From positions 15,113,292 through 15,177,291 of the forward strand of contig NC_054751.1 of assembly GCF_018143015.1 (NCBI RefSeq): DNA of 64,000 bases. The letters are read 5' to 3'. Below are positions 23,460-35,300 of the stretch, in pieces. Within the stretch, counting starts at the first letter, position 1. Every line of letters begins with the position of its first letter. Source of the stretch: Lytechinus variegatus (Eukaryota > Echinodermata > Echinoidea > Temnopleuroida > Toxopneustidae). The notes under the pieces are model-generated. The model saw nothing but the letters and a program-made list of their open reading frames with translations, was not told the origin of the DNA and made no database searches. A program made the position numbers and the translations under genes.

Positions 23460-26400
23460 CAAAAATCTAAATGAACTTCCACACATAAAAAGAATTAAAA
23501 CGAATGATATACATCTTATTCGCTATATCACAAAAAAAAACACTGAAAACAAATAAATCCTATAATTAATAATACACTAATTAATCAATTAAAAATAAAT
23601 TAGATGAACTTCCACAAATAAAAAGAATTAAAAAAACGAATGATACCTCTGATTCTCTACATTACAAAAGAAGAAAAAATGAAAACAAATAAAATATAAA
23701 TCCTATAATTAATAATACATTTATTAATCAATTAAAAATAAATTAGATGAACTTCCACAAATAAAAATAATTAAAAACAAATTATAGTTCTGACTCTTTA
23801 TATCACAAAAGAAAAAAAAACACTGTAGTTAATATAGATTGATAAATAAAAAATTGAATGAATAATGGATAAATGTAAATGCATTTATTAATCAACATAA
23901 ACACATTACGGTAATTAATCAATTAAAATAGATTGAAATAAATAAACTCCCGCACATAAAATGATTAAAGATTAATGATACCTCTGACTCTCTATACAGT
24001 GCGTCCCAAAAAAAACTATACACTTTTTAAATGGCTGCCAAATAAAAAATGTAGCACTTTGGGGAAAAAGACTTACATATATGGAAAGCCAATAAAGTCA
24101 ACTTTCAAATGACACCAAAAAATTGGAAAACTATTCATACTTGAGCGAGCACTGACCACTGAAACAAAGGGTATGAAAATTAGGGTGGGCTGGAATTAGC
24201 CTTCCAATTTATGTCAGTTTTTGAGAGGCAAATCCTTTCGAACTTGCAAAGTTAAGGGCGTTGTGATAAATAAATGATCAACGTGACCAGTTTTGGTTGC
24301 TTAAGTAAATTTTTTTAGATTATTAAATTGAATTTTAATGCATGAGTGAACATAAATTACACTTTTTGGGCAGCATTTCAACTCTATCATTTGGAGCTCT
24401 TTTGGGGCATCATTTCAACTTTATCATGTGGACCTCAGCAATGTGTTCATGGGAGTCGGGAGAATAGGGGGTGCGATAGGACTTCAGTGGGAGAAGGTTG
24501 TTGATGGAATAAGGGTCAACGGAACATTCAGCCCCACCCTCCCCTCCTGTTGAGAGACTGATGGCTATTGTCATGTACGAGTGAAGTCCAGAGCAGAATG
24601 TTGATTTAATGATTGATTCTGAATTGGGGCATCAACTTTTTCCTATCAATCATTTAATCAACAATTTATTAGTCAATCAACTCATTCAATGTGCAATGTG
24701 ATCAATCAAACATTCATTTTTTTCAGTAAATTACTTCATTAATCATCATAATCATAAAATTTCTTGGTAATCATTCAATAAAAAAACTGACCATCAGCCA
24801 CCGGTCACTTGGCCGTTAAGTTTTAAATAGGCTACAATCCAGGAAGTGACACAAAGTGGGGGGGAGGGGGGGCTGGGAAATGGAGGTGGAGACGGGAGGG
24901 TACATATGACTTTTAACTTGTAAAAGGACAAAAAGAAGAGGAATGCCCGGTTTTAACCAAGTCTTAGCATATCTCGCCCTCTTGCTTGTAACAGGTACCA
25001 TCACATTACTCTGACTCTCACGAACACACTTCTGAGGTCCACAAGATGAATATGCTACACTAATCTTAATCCCTGTTCACTCATGCATTACATTTCAATT
25101 TAGTAACTCAATGAAATTTGCCTAAGAAACCATAACTTATCTCACTCATAAATAGCATAACACCCTTAGCTTTGTAAGTTCCAAAGGACTAGCCTCTCAA
25201 AGAAAACTGTAAGGCTAATTCCTGCCCAGCCTAGCCAAGCTTAGTCTCTCAGGAGGAGAGAAGTTGGGGGAGGGGGTAGAGATGGAGGAAGGGGTTGCTA
25301 AATGTTCTGTTGACCTTTATCCCATCAATGTACTTCACCTACCTGAGTCCCCCCTCTTCTCCTGAGTGTCATGAACACATTGTTGAGATCCACATGATAA
25401 AGACAAAATGCTGCACTAAAAATTGCAATTCATGATCACTCATGCATTAAATTTCAATTTAATAACGCATTAAATTTTCACAAACAACATACTGATCACA
25501 TCTGATCTTTAATTCACCAAATAACCCTCAACTTTGCAAGTACCAAACATAAAAACCTGAAAGAAATTGGAAGGCTAATTCCGGCCCACCCTAATTTTCA
25601 TACCCTTTGTTTCAGTGGTCAGTGCTCGCTCAAGCATGAATAGTTTTCCAACTTTTTGGTGTCATTTGAAAGTTGACTTTATTGGCTTTCCATGTCTATA
25701 AGTCTTTTCCCCCAGAGTGCTACATTTTTTATTTGGCAGCCATTTCAAAAGTGTATAGTTTTTTTTGGGACGCACTGTATATCACAAAAGAAAATAAAAC
25801 ATTGAAAACGAATAAATTAAATGATCAATGAATATGATATATTAATAAAATAGATTGATAAATAAATAAATGAAATTTCACGCACAGATATAATTAAAAA
25901 CGAATGATACCTCTGACTCTCTACATCAAAAAAGAAAAAATGAAAACAAATAGATTAAATGAAAAAAATAAGAATGCATTATTAATCAATATAAATACAT
26001 AGATAATCAATTAAAATAGATTGAAATAAATAAACTCCGCACATAAAATAATTAAAGATGAATGATACCTCTGACTCTCTTTATCACAAAAAAATAAAAC
26101 ATTGAAAACAAATAATTTAAATAATTAATGAATATATATTAATCAATTAAAATAGATTTAAGAACTGAACTTCCGCAAATAAATATAATTAAACAAGACC
26201 TCTAACTCTCTCCATATTTATAACACAAAAGAAAAACTGAACAAAAATAAATTAAATGATTAATGAATACATTAATTAATCAATTAAAAATAAATTAGAT
26301 GGGCTTCTACGAAGAATTAAAAAGCGAATGATACCTCTGACTCTCTATATCACAAAAGAAAATAAAACATTGAAAACAAATTAAATGCTTAATGAATATA

Positions 26401-26900
26401 ATTAATATACTAATCAATTAAAATAGATTGATAAATAAATAAACGAAATTTCACGCACAGATATAATTAAAAACGAATGATACCTCTGACTCTCTACATC
26501 ACAAAAGAAAAAAATGAAACCTAATAGTTAAATGAAAAAATATAAATACATTATTAATCAATATAAATACATAGATAATCAATAAAAAAATTGAAATAAA
26601 TGAACTTCCGCATAAAAAAATTAAAAACGACCTCTGACTCTCTCCATATATATATAACACAAAAGAAAAAAACACTGAACACAAATTAAATGACTAATGA
26701 ATACATTAATTAATCAATACAAATAGATCACAAAAGAAAAAACACTAAACACAAATGAATTAAATGATTAATGAATACATTAATTAATCAATACAAATAG
26801 ATCACAAAAGAAAAAAACACTAAACACAAATAAATTAAATGATTAATGAATACATTAATCAATACAAATAGTTAATGAATGAATAATGAAAAACTATATT
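23460..26900. repeat. Satellite-like tandem array, unit about 130-170 bp, inside the foldback
   Basis: The phrases GAACTTCCACACATAAAA, GATACCTCTGACTCTCTA, ATCACAAAAGAAAA, AAATTAAATGATTAATGAAT and AATAGATTGATAAATAAA recur in order many times. The array is interrupted by the foldback at 23997-25777. A separate single copy lies at about 22225-22330. Confidence 0.75.
23997..25777. mobile_element. TA-flanked foldback, Tc1/mariner-like ends, non-coding
   Basis: The ends CAGTGCGTCCCAAAAAAAAC and the inverse are flanked by TATA on both sides. Removing the element restores the CTCTATATCACAAAAG phrase found in neighbouring satellite units, so the insertion is clean. The inverted similarity extends inward for nearly the whole 0.9-kb half, making a full-length palindrome centred near 24880. 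No transposase frame is present. Confidence 0.75.
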
Positions 26901-27519
26901 CACACATAAGTAAATCGACAGATAGATTTCTGAAGAAGTAAATTGGAGCCCCCCCCAAAAAAAAACTGGCACCGCCCATGATATAATTTCCTTGTTTATT
27001 TGGATTAACAAATTAGAGAGGGGGGAGGGGGCGCCGCCCGTCATAATTCTCATCGACCACCGCCCGGGGAAACAAGCCCCACGACCACGTTATTTTCCAC
27101 TACATAACAGTGTAAGGGGCCTCGATAACGAGTATACTATATAGCCGTCATCCGAGCCCCACACACGTGCGAATGCTGGGATAAGCACATTGGACGGGGC
27201 CTGTTTCGCGACTATCTTAGGATGCAAGCTTAATATATACTCGTGATATAGGCCCCGCTACTGTGTTGGAGTGTCTGAAGTGCAGTAGTGCGGGGCCTAT
27301 ATAACGGTTATAGTACTATACTCGTGAAACAGGCCCCGCGCACGGACATTCCAAGCCGTTCAACACAGCAGCGGGGCCTATATCACGAGTATATATAGTG
27401 AGCTGAAGTTAGCAACCTAGATATTGAGGTAGTATAATCGATTACAAGTGTTTCTCGAGCGGGGCCTATATCACGATTTTGCCGAATTATCACGAATTGC
27501 ATGCAGCTGCTGATCCTGT

Positions 27520-29280
27520 ATGGAAGAAGTTAGTTTAGAAGAAGTCATCTTTTTGTGTGGACCTCCATTCAGTGTAAGCATGCATCTAGGCGCCAGCCTA
27601 GCCCTAGGCTAGGGCCCTATCGGGTTTTCCAAAACACGGTCGGGACTTCCTTCGGCTTCGCCGCGGCCGCGGCTTCTGACTAAGGGTGGGGGGGGGGGTT
27701 TGGTGTCCGGACTTTTTATATTTTTGAAACCTTTTTTTTGTCTCCGGATTACACTATGAATATAAATTGGCATGCCATTATCGTGATATTGGGAACCAGC
27801 GTTCACTTCATAGTCAGCAGCGCTTTATTCACTCAGTCACACGCACGGTTCCCCATCATTCGCTTCATTTCCACCTCCATTCACTTTGACCTTTTTTGTA
27901 TGATGGGGTGTCCAAACTTCGCGCACTTTTCAAAAATATTCATCAGGCTTAATTTTGTCCACAAATTATTCATAATTTATACAAAACCAATTCAAGAAAT
28001 AGTAACCACATTGACGGCAAGATCGTAAACTATAAAATCATGGACGAAAATGTAAAGTAGGTCACTGGGTTTCGCCGGTATGGCGATCTCAAAATTCTAT
28101 TCCGATCGGCGAATGCGGGCTGTGCTGGAAAACCGTTCAGAAAAAGTGTGACCTAACTTCGCGCACCAAAGCTTTTGTGGAGATTTAACAAAGACTCAAG
28201 CTCAAAAAGTGAAATATTTATATCAGATTGATGGCAAAATGCTATGGAATCGGTTAGTACCACATTTAACTCACATTTTTTATGATTTCTGCTTGTAAAA
28301 TGGTGATATCGTGATGCTTGTTGCTTTCTTCAAAACGGGCGCTAACGGTGACAAATTTGCCATCTTTTGCCAATATTTTCATGAATACTGGACTAATCCT
28401 AAAGAAACTTTCAGCGAAGGGTAATTTTAGGTCGCTTTTCACATTGAGGATGTCAGGTTTTAAGGATATTGGCTAGTTTTGGAGATAATGACCGTCCGCG
28501 AAGTTTGGACACGCGCGAAGTTTGGACTCACTGCCATACACAAGTGCGCGTACACAAATCTACGAGTGGTTCCCAAAACCACGATTTGGCCTATAAATTC
28601 AATATTTTTGTCATCCTCTATTTTGTTCTCAATAATATTTCCTAACATTTTGTATTAATAATTGCTAAAACTTCGCTTGTAAATTTTGCCAAATGACTTT
28701 CTAAAATTGATCGTCCGGACACACAACAACTGGGTAGGCCTATACCACCAAGGATACTTAGGGAAGTTTCTGAATGTAGGCACGTTATGCCTCTGTATTC
28801 AGTTCTAGGTTTTCCTCAAGATGGCTGGCTCACTTCCGGGAACAGGGCTTTCGTAGTCAAATTATTGGCTCATTTTTCCAGCATCTATCTATCTAGGGCA
28901 GCTTCAAAACTACACATGGGGCAGTGACAACATCATTATTTAGGCTATTCCATGTCTTACGTATTCTAACATGAAAAGAATTCCTATATTTATGGGTCTT
29001 TGTCCTTGGTATGAACATTTTTTTTTACTGTGACCTCTGGTGTGTTTCCTAATACTATATTTTTCTTGTACATTAAGTTTTGTACATTGATCATAAAGTG
29101 TTTATATGTTTCAATCATATCACCCCTAACTCTTGGATACGCCAGAGTTGGGATTTTTAACTGTTTTAGTTGTTGTGGATAGGAAAGCTTCCTTAATTCA
29201 CGGACTAATTTTGTTGCCCTTCTTTTTACGTTCTCTTATGCATGTATATGTTTCTTCAGTACAGGGTACCTCACAGCGTG

Positions 29281-29341
<61 letters not shown>

Positions 29342-32300
29342 TCAACTTGTGGTCGGACAAGAGACTTATAATAAGATATATAACAAAGCAAAGTTATCTT
29401 TGTCTAGATAAACAAAAGTTCATCTGATCAAGCCCATAAGCCTGTAGGCCTTGTTTATCTTTGATTGCATGTTTTCTTCAAAGCTGAGTTTATCATCAAT
29501 TACAACACCCAAGTCCCTTTCGGAGGTGTAATACATGCTCAAGCGCATCATTCATAATGTTAGGCCTACAAATATATCTATCGAGAATAATACCTTAATA
29601 TTAATCCTGTGCAATCTGGAATTATTTCATGAGAATTTTTGTGACTAAAATTGTCTTTGAAATGATACTTGAAGAAAAGATGCAAAATAGACTTCGAAAA
29701 AAGATGAGAGTATCGGCCTGATGCATAGTTAAAAGTTTGTCGGTGAAACAGTTCCATGCATACCCTCATGAATCTACAAGTTAACAAATGGGTCAATGTT
29801 GTCACATCCCACCCACCTGACATGAATTTCAGAGATGCCAACCCTCCCGATTTCATCGGGAGGCTCCCGAAAATTCATCCCAACTCCCGCCCTTACGATT
29901 ACCATCCTTATCCTCCCGAAATTACGATTTTTTTGCATTGATCAAATTGGTTTGGAAGGACATGTATCGTCTGCTAACTTTAGCATGTCGTAACTCCATT
30001 ACGTTCGCTGCTACTAAATTCTGTGTGAAAAGTAGACAAATAAGGAGCAGCGAAAAGCTGGTGCATGTGATATGCCCAACGGGAATCCACTGTGCACCAG
30101 GCCGGTAGGCCCGGCTAGCTTCGCGAGGCGTGTACGCTCGCGGCCACTGGATTTGTTGAGTCGTGCGGTGGAATATCGGTGTGTGATTTCGGCGTCTTGA
30201 TGGGTTGATAATGACACGAAATGGCGGAAAATCAACAAAAGAAGACCAAGAAATGGTCTCAGAAGTATAAGACTGAATACAGTCTCCAGTACCTGTGTGT
30301 TCGGAAGTCGGAAAGAGGAATTTACCATGCATTTTGCGCAATTTGCAGCGTGGACATTTCAGTTAAGCAGGGAGGTCGTACCGGTACTACGTCGTGATGA
30401 TTCGGAAGCACTTTCGTTCGGGAGCAAACGGCATATAGGCCTACGGACATTGCGATGACAAGATCTTCGAGCTCCACTAGCTAGTAGTACCCTGTCGTCT
30501 TTATTTCACCAAGCAAGGGACCAGCGCTAAGCTTTTCTTACTGGATTTATAGTGGAACATAACCTGCCTATAGCCGATAGTGATAATTCCTCATTATTAT
30601 TGTTGAACAGTTACTTCTTTTGTCCCCTCATTTTTTTTACATGTAAAAATGCATATTTTTTATGTTAAAAAAGTGGGAACAATGTTTATTTAAAAACATG
30701 TGAAATGCCCCAAATAAGGGTCAGATTGCACCAGAGAGCATCTAGAAACCCAGAGCTTCCAGGGCCCTAAGGCGGGCCCTGGACCCCGGCCGCAAGAGTC
30801 GACCGCTCCGCGCTCGAGATGTGCGCTATGCGCACATAATTTGGTGGCGGTTGCAAATCCTCCCTAATTCTGATTTCCAAAAGTTGGCATCTCTGGAATT
30901 TATATAGATCTATATTGATTCAAATTTTCTAAAAGTAGGTAAAATTCGAAATAAATAATGTGTTACTGAAACTTTTTTTTTCCTTCATATGTTAAACATT
31001 TTTATTTCATGTGGTAAAATAAAGTAAAAAAGGGGAAGTGGGGATATGACAAAAAAACCTGCATCGTGACCCCTTGCACGGAACTGTAGCTGTTTCCACA
31101 AAATATTGCCAAACTCCAAAATTTGATAAATTTGTTTTTGTCATCAGAATTTGATGAAATTTACAGTGTTTTGCTCATTGAATTCTAATGTATTATTTAT
31201 TAAGATATTCTTTTCCGCCTGGAGTACTGTACCCCTTTCTTTTTGCTTGCTGTCTATACCTAGGGTAAAACAAGTTACTATGAGCATCATTTGAAATCAT
31301 CCCATGAGAGAGTGTCTGCAAGCGAGTTCTACCAGGCCAATCCAAGCCGGGGCTTAAGGCATTTTGTCCTTCATCTTCTAAAGAACTTTGGAGAGGGCAT
31401 TCATGGCAAGGGTGTGGTGATCGATGACGAGAACTGGTCTAGGAAGACAAGACAGTCATGCATGCAGAGTATTAAAGCAAAGGTCAGTACTCAGTAGAGA
31501 ATTCAGAGAACCCTACCCACATCACTGCCGGATGTCTAGGATAAATGCTTATTGAGCCTATTGACTGAGAAAGATGTTTCTGTGAGTAAAACTTCAAGCA
31601 TTTCTAATGCATGTCAAAAGCTTTGGTAAAGGCTCAATGATTTGAATTATTTTGGATGATCACTCTAACATTCAAATCTTATAAGTTTAACAACCATTAT
31701 ACCATTGATTGATGCTCTGCCAAAATTTGAATTAAAACAGTTTTAGTGCCCGTTTTAGTATTGTCTGAGGTTAATACATTAAGAAAATGTGTTCATCCAT
31801 CGATCAATTGTAGAAAACTATTCTTCTGGTAAAGCATTCATGTATGTGAAGAGTCAAATAAATGCTTTAAATGCATAGACATCAAGGACCAATCTGATTT
31901 TTTTTAATGGGTCCAATAGCTCCCTTCCTGCAAGTTCATCTGCCATGTTTGCAAGCCTAGAGATGCCTTTGAATGTCTGTGGAGAAGAGAGTGGGTCTTG
32001 GCGGAATACTTCTCAAAGGGAGACAACAGACCTGGCCATTTCTGGTCCCTAGCTTCTACTGTGGACCTGTCCGACACTGAAGCCAGAATACACAAGTGGT
32101 TTCTTCACGAGAGTGGTGAGCATGTTGCAGGTTTAGATGCTTTGGATGAGAGTGAGGGATGGCACCAGATCAAAGAGATAGAGACCAGTCTTCAGCCAAG
32201 AACAAATTACAAGGTACAGTAGGATATGGTGGAAGATTGTGCTGAAAGTTTATGTTGAAATTGATAAAGTGAAGGCAGTCATTGCATTTTCTTTTGCATG

Positions 32301-35300
32301 ATTGGTTGTTGTTGCTATTGTTTTGTAATACCTTATAAATGTAGATCAGATGTTTTATAAATTAGGGGTCCAGAAGCATACAGCTGGTTCACTGTGTCAA
32401 TAGTACAGCCTGACTATTGTGAACTTGCCAATAGTATACAAGGATACCACTCTTTCAGGTTACAGATAACATGTTGGCTCATACTAGGTGATATTTCAGT
32501 CCCTTTTGAACCCTTAAAAGGTATCTATGCCCATCATTGGGGTCCCCCAGGGAAGCCTGCTTACAACCCTGCTGTTCACATTCCTATGTACTGACTTTTA
32601 AAAAAATCCTCAGTGATGCCCATTTTAAACTCGAGGGAGGAAGTTCATCCATGGGCTAATGAAATTGTTTGTTGGTGATAATGGTGATTGGGATGGAAAT
32701 GATATTGATGACGATGATGATAATTGTGATGACAAAATGGATGCTGATGATCATGATGACTGATGAATATCGATAGCAATGAAAATGATGGTGATGATGA
32801 TAGCGATAGTGTTGGTGATGAAAATAAAGAAGATGATAATAGTGAGAATGATGATGATGATCACGATAATTATGAAGAATTATATTACCAAGAAAATAAT
32901 GGGGATGGTGATGATGATAGTGATGATAGTAATGAAAATGATCTTAAAAGTGCAGATGATCACATCTTTTATCCTGACTTCATCCTCTTTTCAGTTTGAA
33001 GTACCTGCTGTATTTTTAGATTGGCAGGCTTTGATGGGAAACTCTACCAATCAACTTGTTGAAGCTCTTAAGATATGGAAATATAAAACGTTATGTGGTA
33101 GAGTCATTGTGCTAGCAACAGATACAGATGAGGGTGAGTTTACTTGTATTAACTCTTTACAATGCTTAACCCAAAGGACATCCATGGATGTGGATGCTAT
33201 ATTGACTAACCTCGACCCCCCTCTCATTGTGCTTTTTTTTCTCTCTTTTTTTACCCCCATTAAGGAATGACCTTGCCTTTGACCCTAATTCTCCGGGGGG
33301 GGGGGGGCATAATGGCCCCCTGCCCCTTGACAATTTTTGTGATATATCTGCTGCGCAAATTTTTTTGACCTCACCGCTCTCTGACTTTTTACTTTCAAGT
33401 CGTGCAAATTTTGAGACCAAATTTATGACACTCGGGTACGAGGTTACGACATTATGCAACATTAGGTAAGTGCATGTCAGACCCAAAATTGCTCATAAAC
33501 ATGATTTCATGTACAAATCCAATGCAAATTGTGTATTTAGCAAAAATTCATAAATGTATCATTTCTAATTTTACTAATTAAGTTTAATTAATTTTGTCTT
33601 GTTTATGATCAGTATTAAGTCTGTAACGATTTCCGTGGAAAAAACAAAGAAAAACATATGAAAATAAAAAAAATAAAATTCATAAGAAATCGGTCTTGGT
33701 ACCAGAATTTTTTCATTCAAAATTATTAGAAATGCTATAAAGAATATTCTCACAAAAAATAGCATTCTTGGACCTTTATTTAGTAAATCAGAGCAAAAAG
33801 TATGATTTCATAAATAAATTAACATAATATATCCATATAAAATATATGAATTCTGTGAAATTTACCAATGCAACTACGTAGATTGCTTCATTATTTACCA
33901 TTATGCAAATTTTTGTTGTAATCGCGCAATCCGCTGCCGAGATAATAAGGGGGGCCATAATGGTCTCCCCCCGGAATGAATCAAAATACCCCAGGAGATT
34001 TAAGGTTAAATATAGAAAAGATTATGCTATATAAAAGAGGAATGATGTTATTAAATTATTGGAATTTAGGCTTGTCCAGCATGCCCAAGGAATGGCTGCT
34101 CAGTAGATGTGTGGTGATAAGAAATTTTAGAGTGATTCTATAGAGATTTGAAAGAGTAAGACAACATTGGGATATTCCTCTTCATTTCATGAAAGCAATT
34201 GAAAAACAACAATTAGTAATAATATAAAAATACTTCAGTGTGACCACTTATTTGCTACTTGTCTGAATTTGGGAAATCTATCAGTTGCCATTCTTGTTAA
34301 TTTGTTTTGGTGTTTCTGTGAAGTTGTTTTTCTTATATTTTAATTTTTCATATGGAGAGAGAAAGAGATAGTGATCAGGGGTGGTATTCTGAGGTCATTT
34401 TATCTTTAAAATATTTCATTTTATCTCTTAAAATGAAATTGGCATTCTGAGATGAGATTTTATCTCTCAGATAAAATTTTAGATTTTATCTTGCGTATAA
34501 ATTTTATCTTGCGTATCTACAGATGATACGCAACAACAATGCCTGCGTACACATACCCATTGCGTATCTGGCCATTGCAACGCAGATGATGTGCTTGCGC
34601 CCATGTTACTTTGAAGAAAAAATAAAATAAACTTAAAAGAGGGTAGAGGCTATTTTATCTCTGCGACATTGATTTCACCAATATTTCTAGGAGAAGTAAC
34701 CCCAAATGGCGACATGAAAATGAAGAAAAATTATATATTTAATGAGAATAACACCTTAACGTTGTTCCTGTACAATCAGAGAGTATTTCATAAGACTTTT
34801 CTTGACTAATATTGTCTTTGAAATGATGCTTGAAAAGATGGGATAAAGTCTTCGAAAAAAGATGAGAGTTTTGTCCTTTTTGTTAAAAAGAAATCTCCGT
34901 AAAGACGCGTAAGCGTATAGTGCAAGCGTATTTGAAGTCAATAAATTGACGCAATCTCACCCCTTTGCCACACCTGGTGGAATGGATTTTAATTGGTTGA
35001 GTGATATGAGAGAGCTATAAAAGCGCGTTTCTAATTGGATATTGATTAAAAAATAGGTGTGTCTTACAGAGATAAAATGAAGATAAAATGGTTCTCAGAA
35101 TACCAATTCGGAGAGATTTTAAGGGTATTTTATCTCACTGATTTTAACGGAGATAAAATATTTTATTTTATCTGAGATAAAATGGATCTCAGAATACCAC
35201 CCCTGAGCATAAGGGAAAAAAGTAGGTATTATACTGCATGCATTAAAAATATACATTCTTTGAAATGATCATGGACGGAAATCTAAGGGGGGATGTGTCC

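Larger units (their letters stand above)
19051..27476. mobile_element. Giant non-coding foldback element, 8.4 kb
   Basis: It starts TCGTGATATAGGCCCCGC and ends with the inverse. The outer arms (19051-~19500 and ~27010-27476) are near-perfect inverted copies. Behind them, AT-rich inner arms (about 19540-19720 and 26690-26930; words such as TTAATGTATTCATTAATCAT) are also inverted. No transposase, capsid or polymerase gene is present. The middle holds a tandem duplication, SINE and LINE fragments, a ~150-bp satellite-like array and a nested TA-flanked foldback. The structure recalls the sea urchin TU foldback elements with domain-structured inverted repeats. No clear target duplication is visible. 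Confidence 0.7.
27574..31263 (+). other. Intron 1 of the host gene
   Basis: This 3.7-kb intron splits the Walker A motif (GPPFS | GKT). It holds a MITE-like repeat (27910-28531), a CR1-like LINE remnant, a TA microsatellite and a hAT-like element with a BED exon. The remainder shows no coding signal. Confidence 0.6.

Noticed and set aside
19051-27476. Polinton-like element, because of its size and long inverted repeats
   Set aside because: No polymerase, integrase, ATPase, protease or capsid-like frame is present; the interior is satellite and decayed LINE/SINE sequence.
27609-27806. Pro-rich minus-strand frame next to exon 1 of the host gene
   Set aside because: It crosses a poly-C/poly-G run with no splice or family evidence.
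32763-33270. Acidic or Met/Ile-rich frames
   Set aside because: They are products of the GAT-type simple repeat; the real exon 4 (32995-33133) uses another frame.
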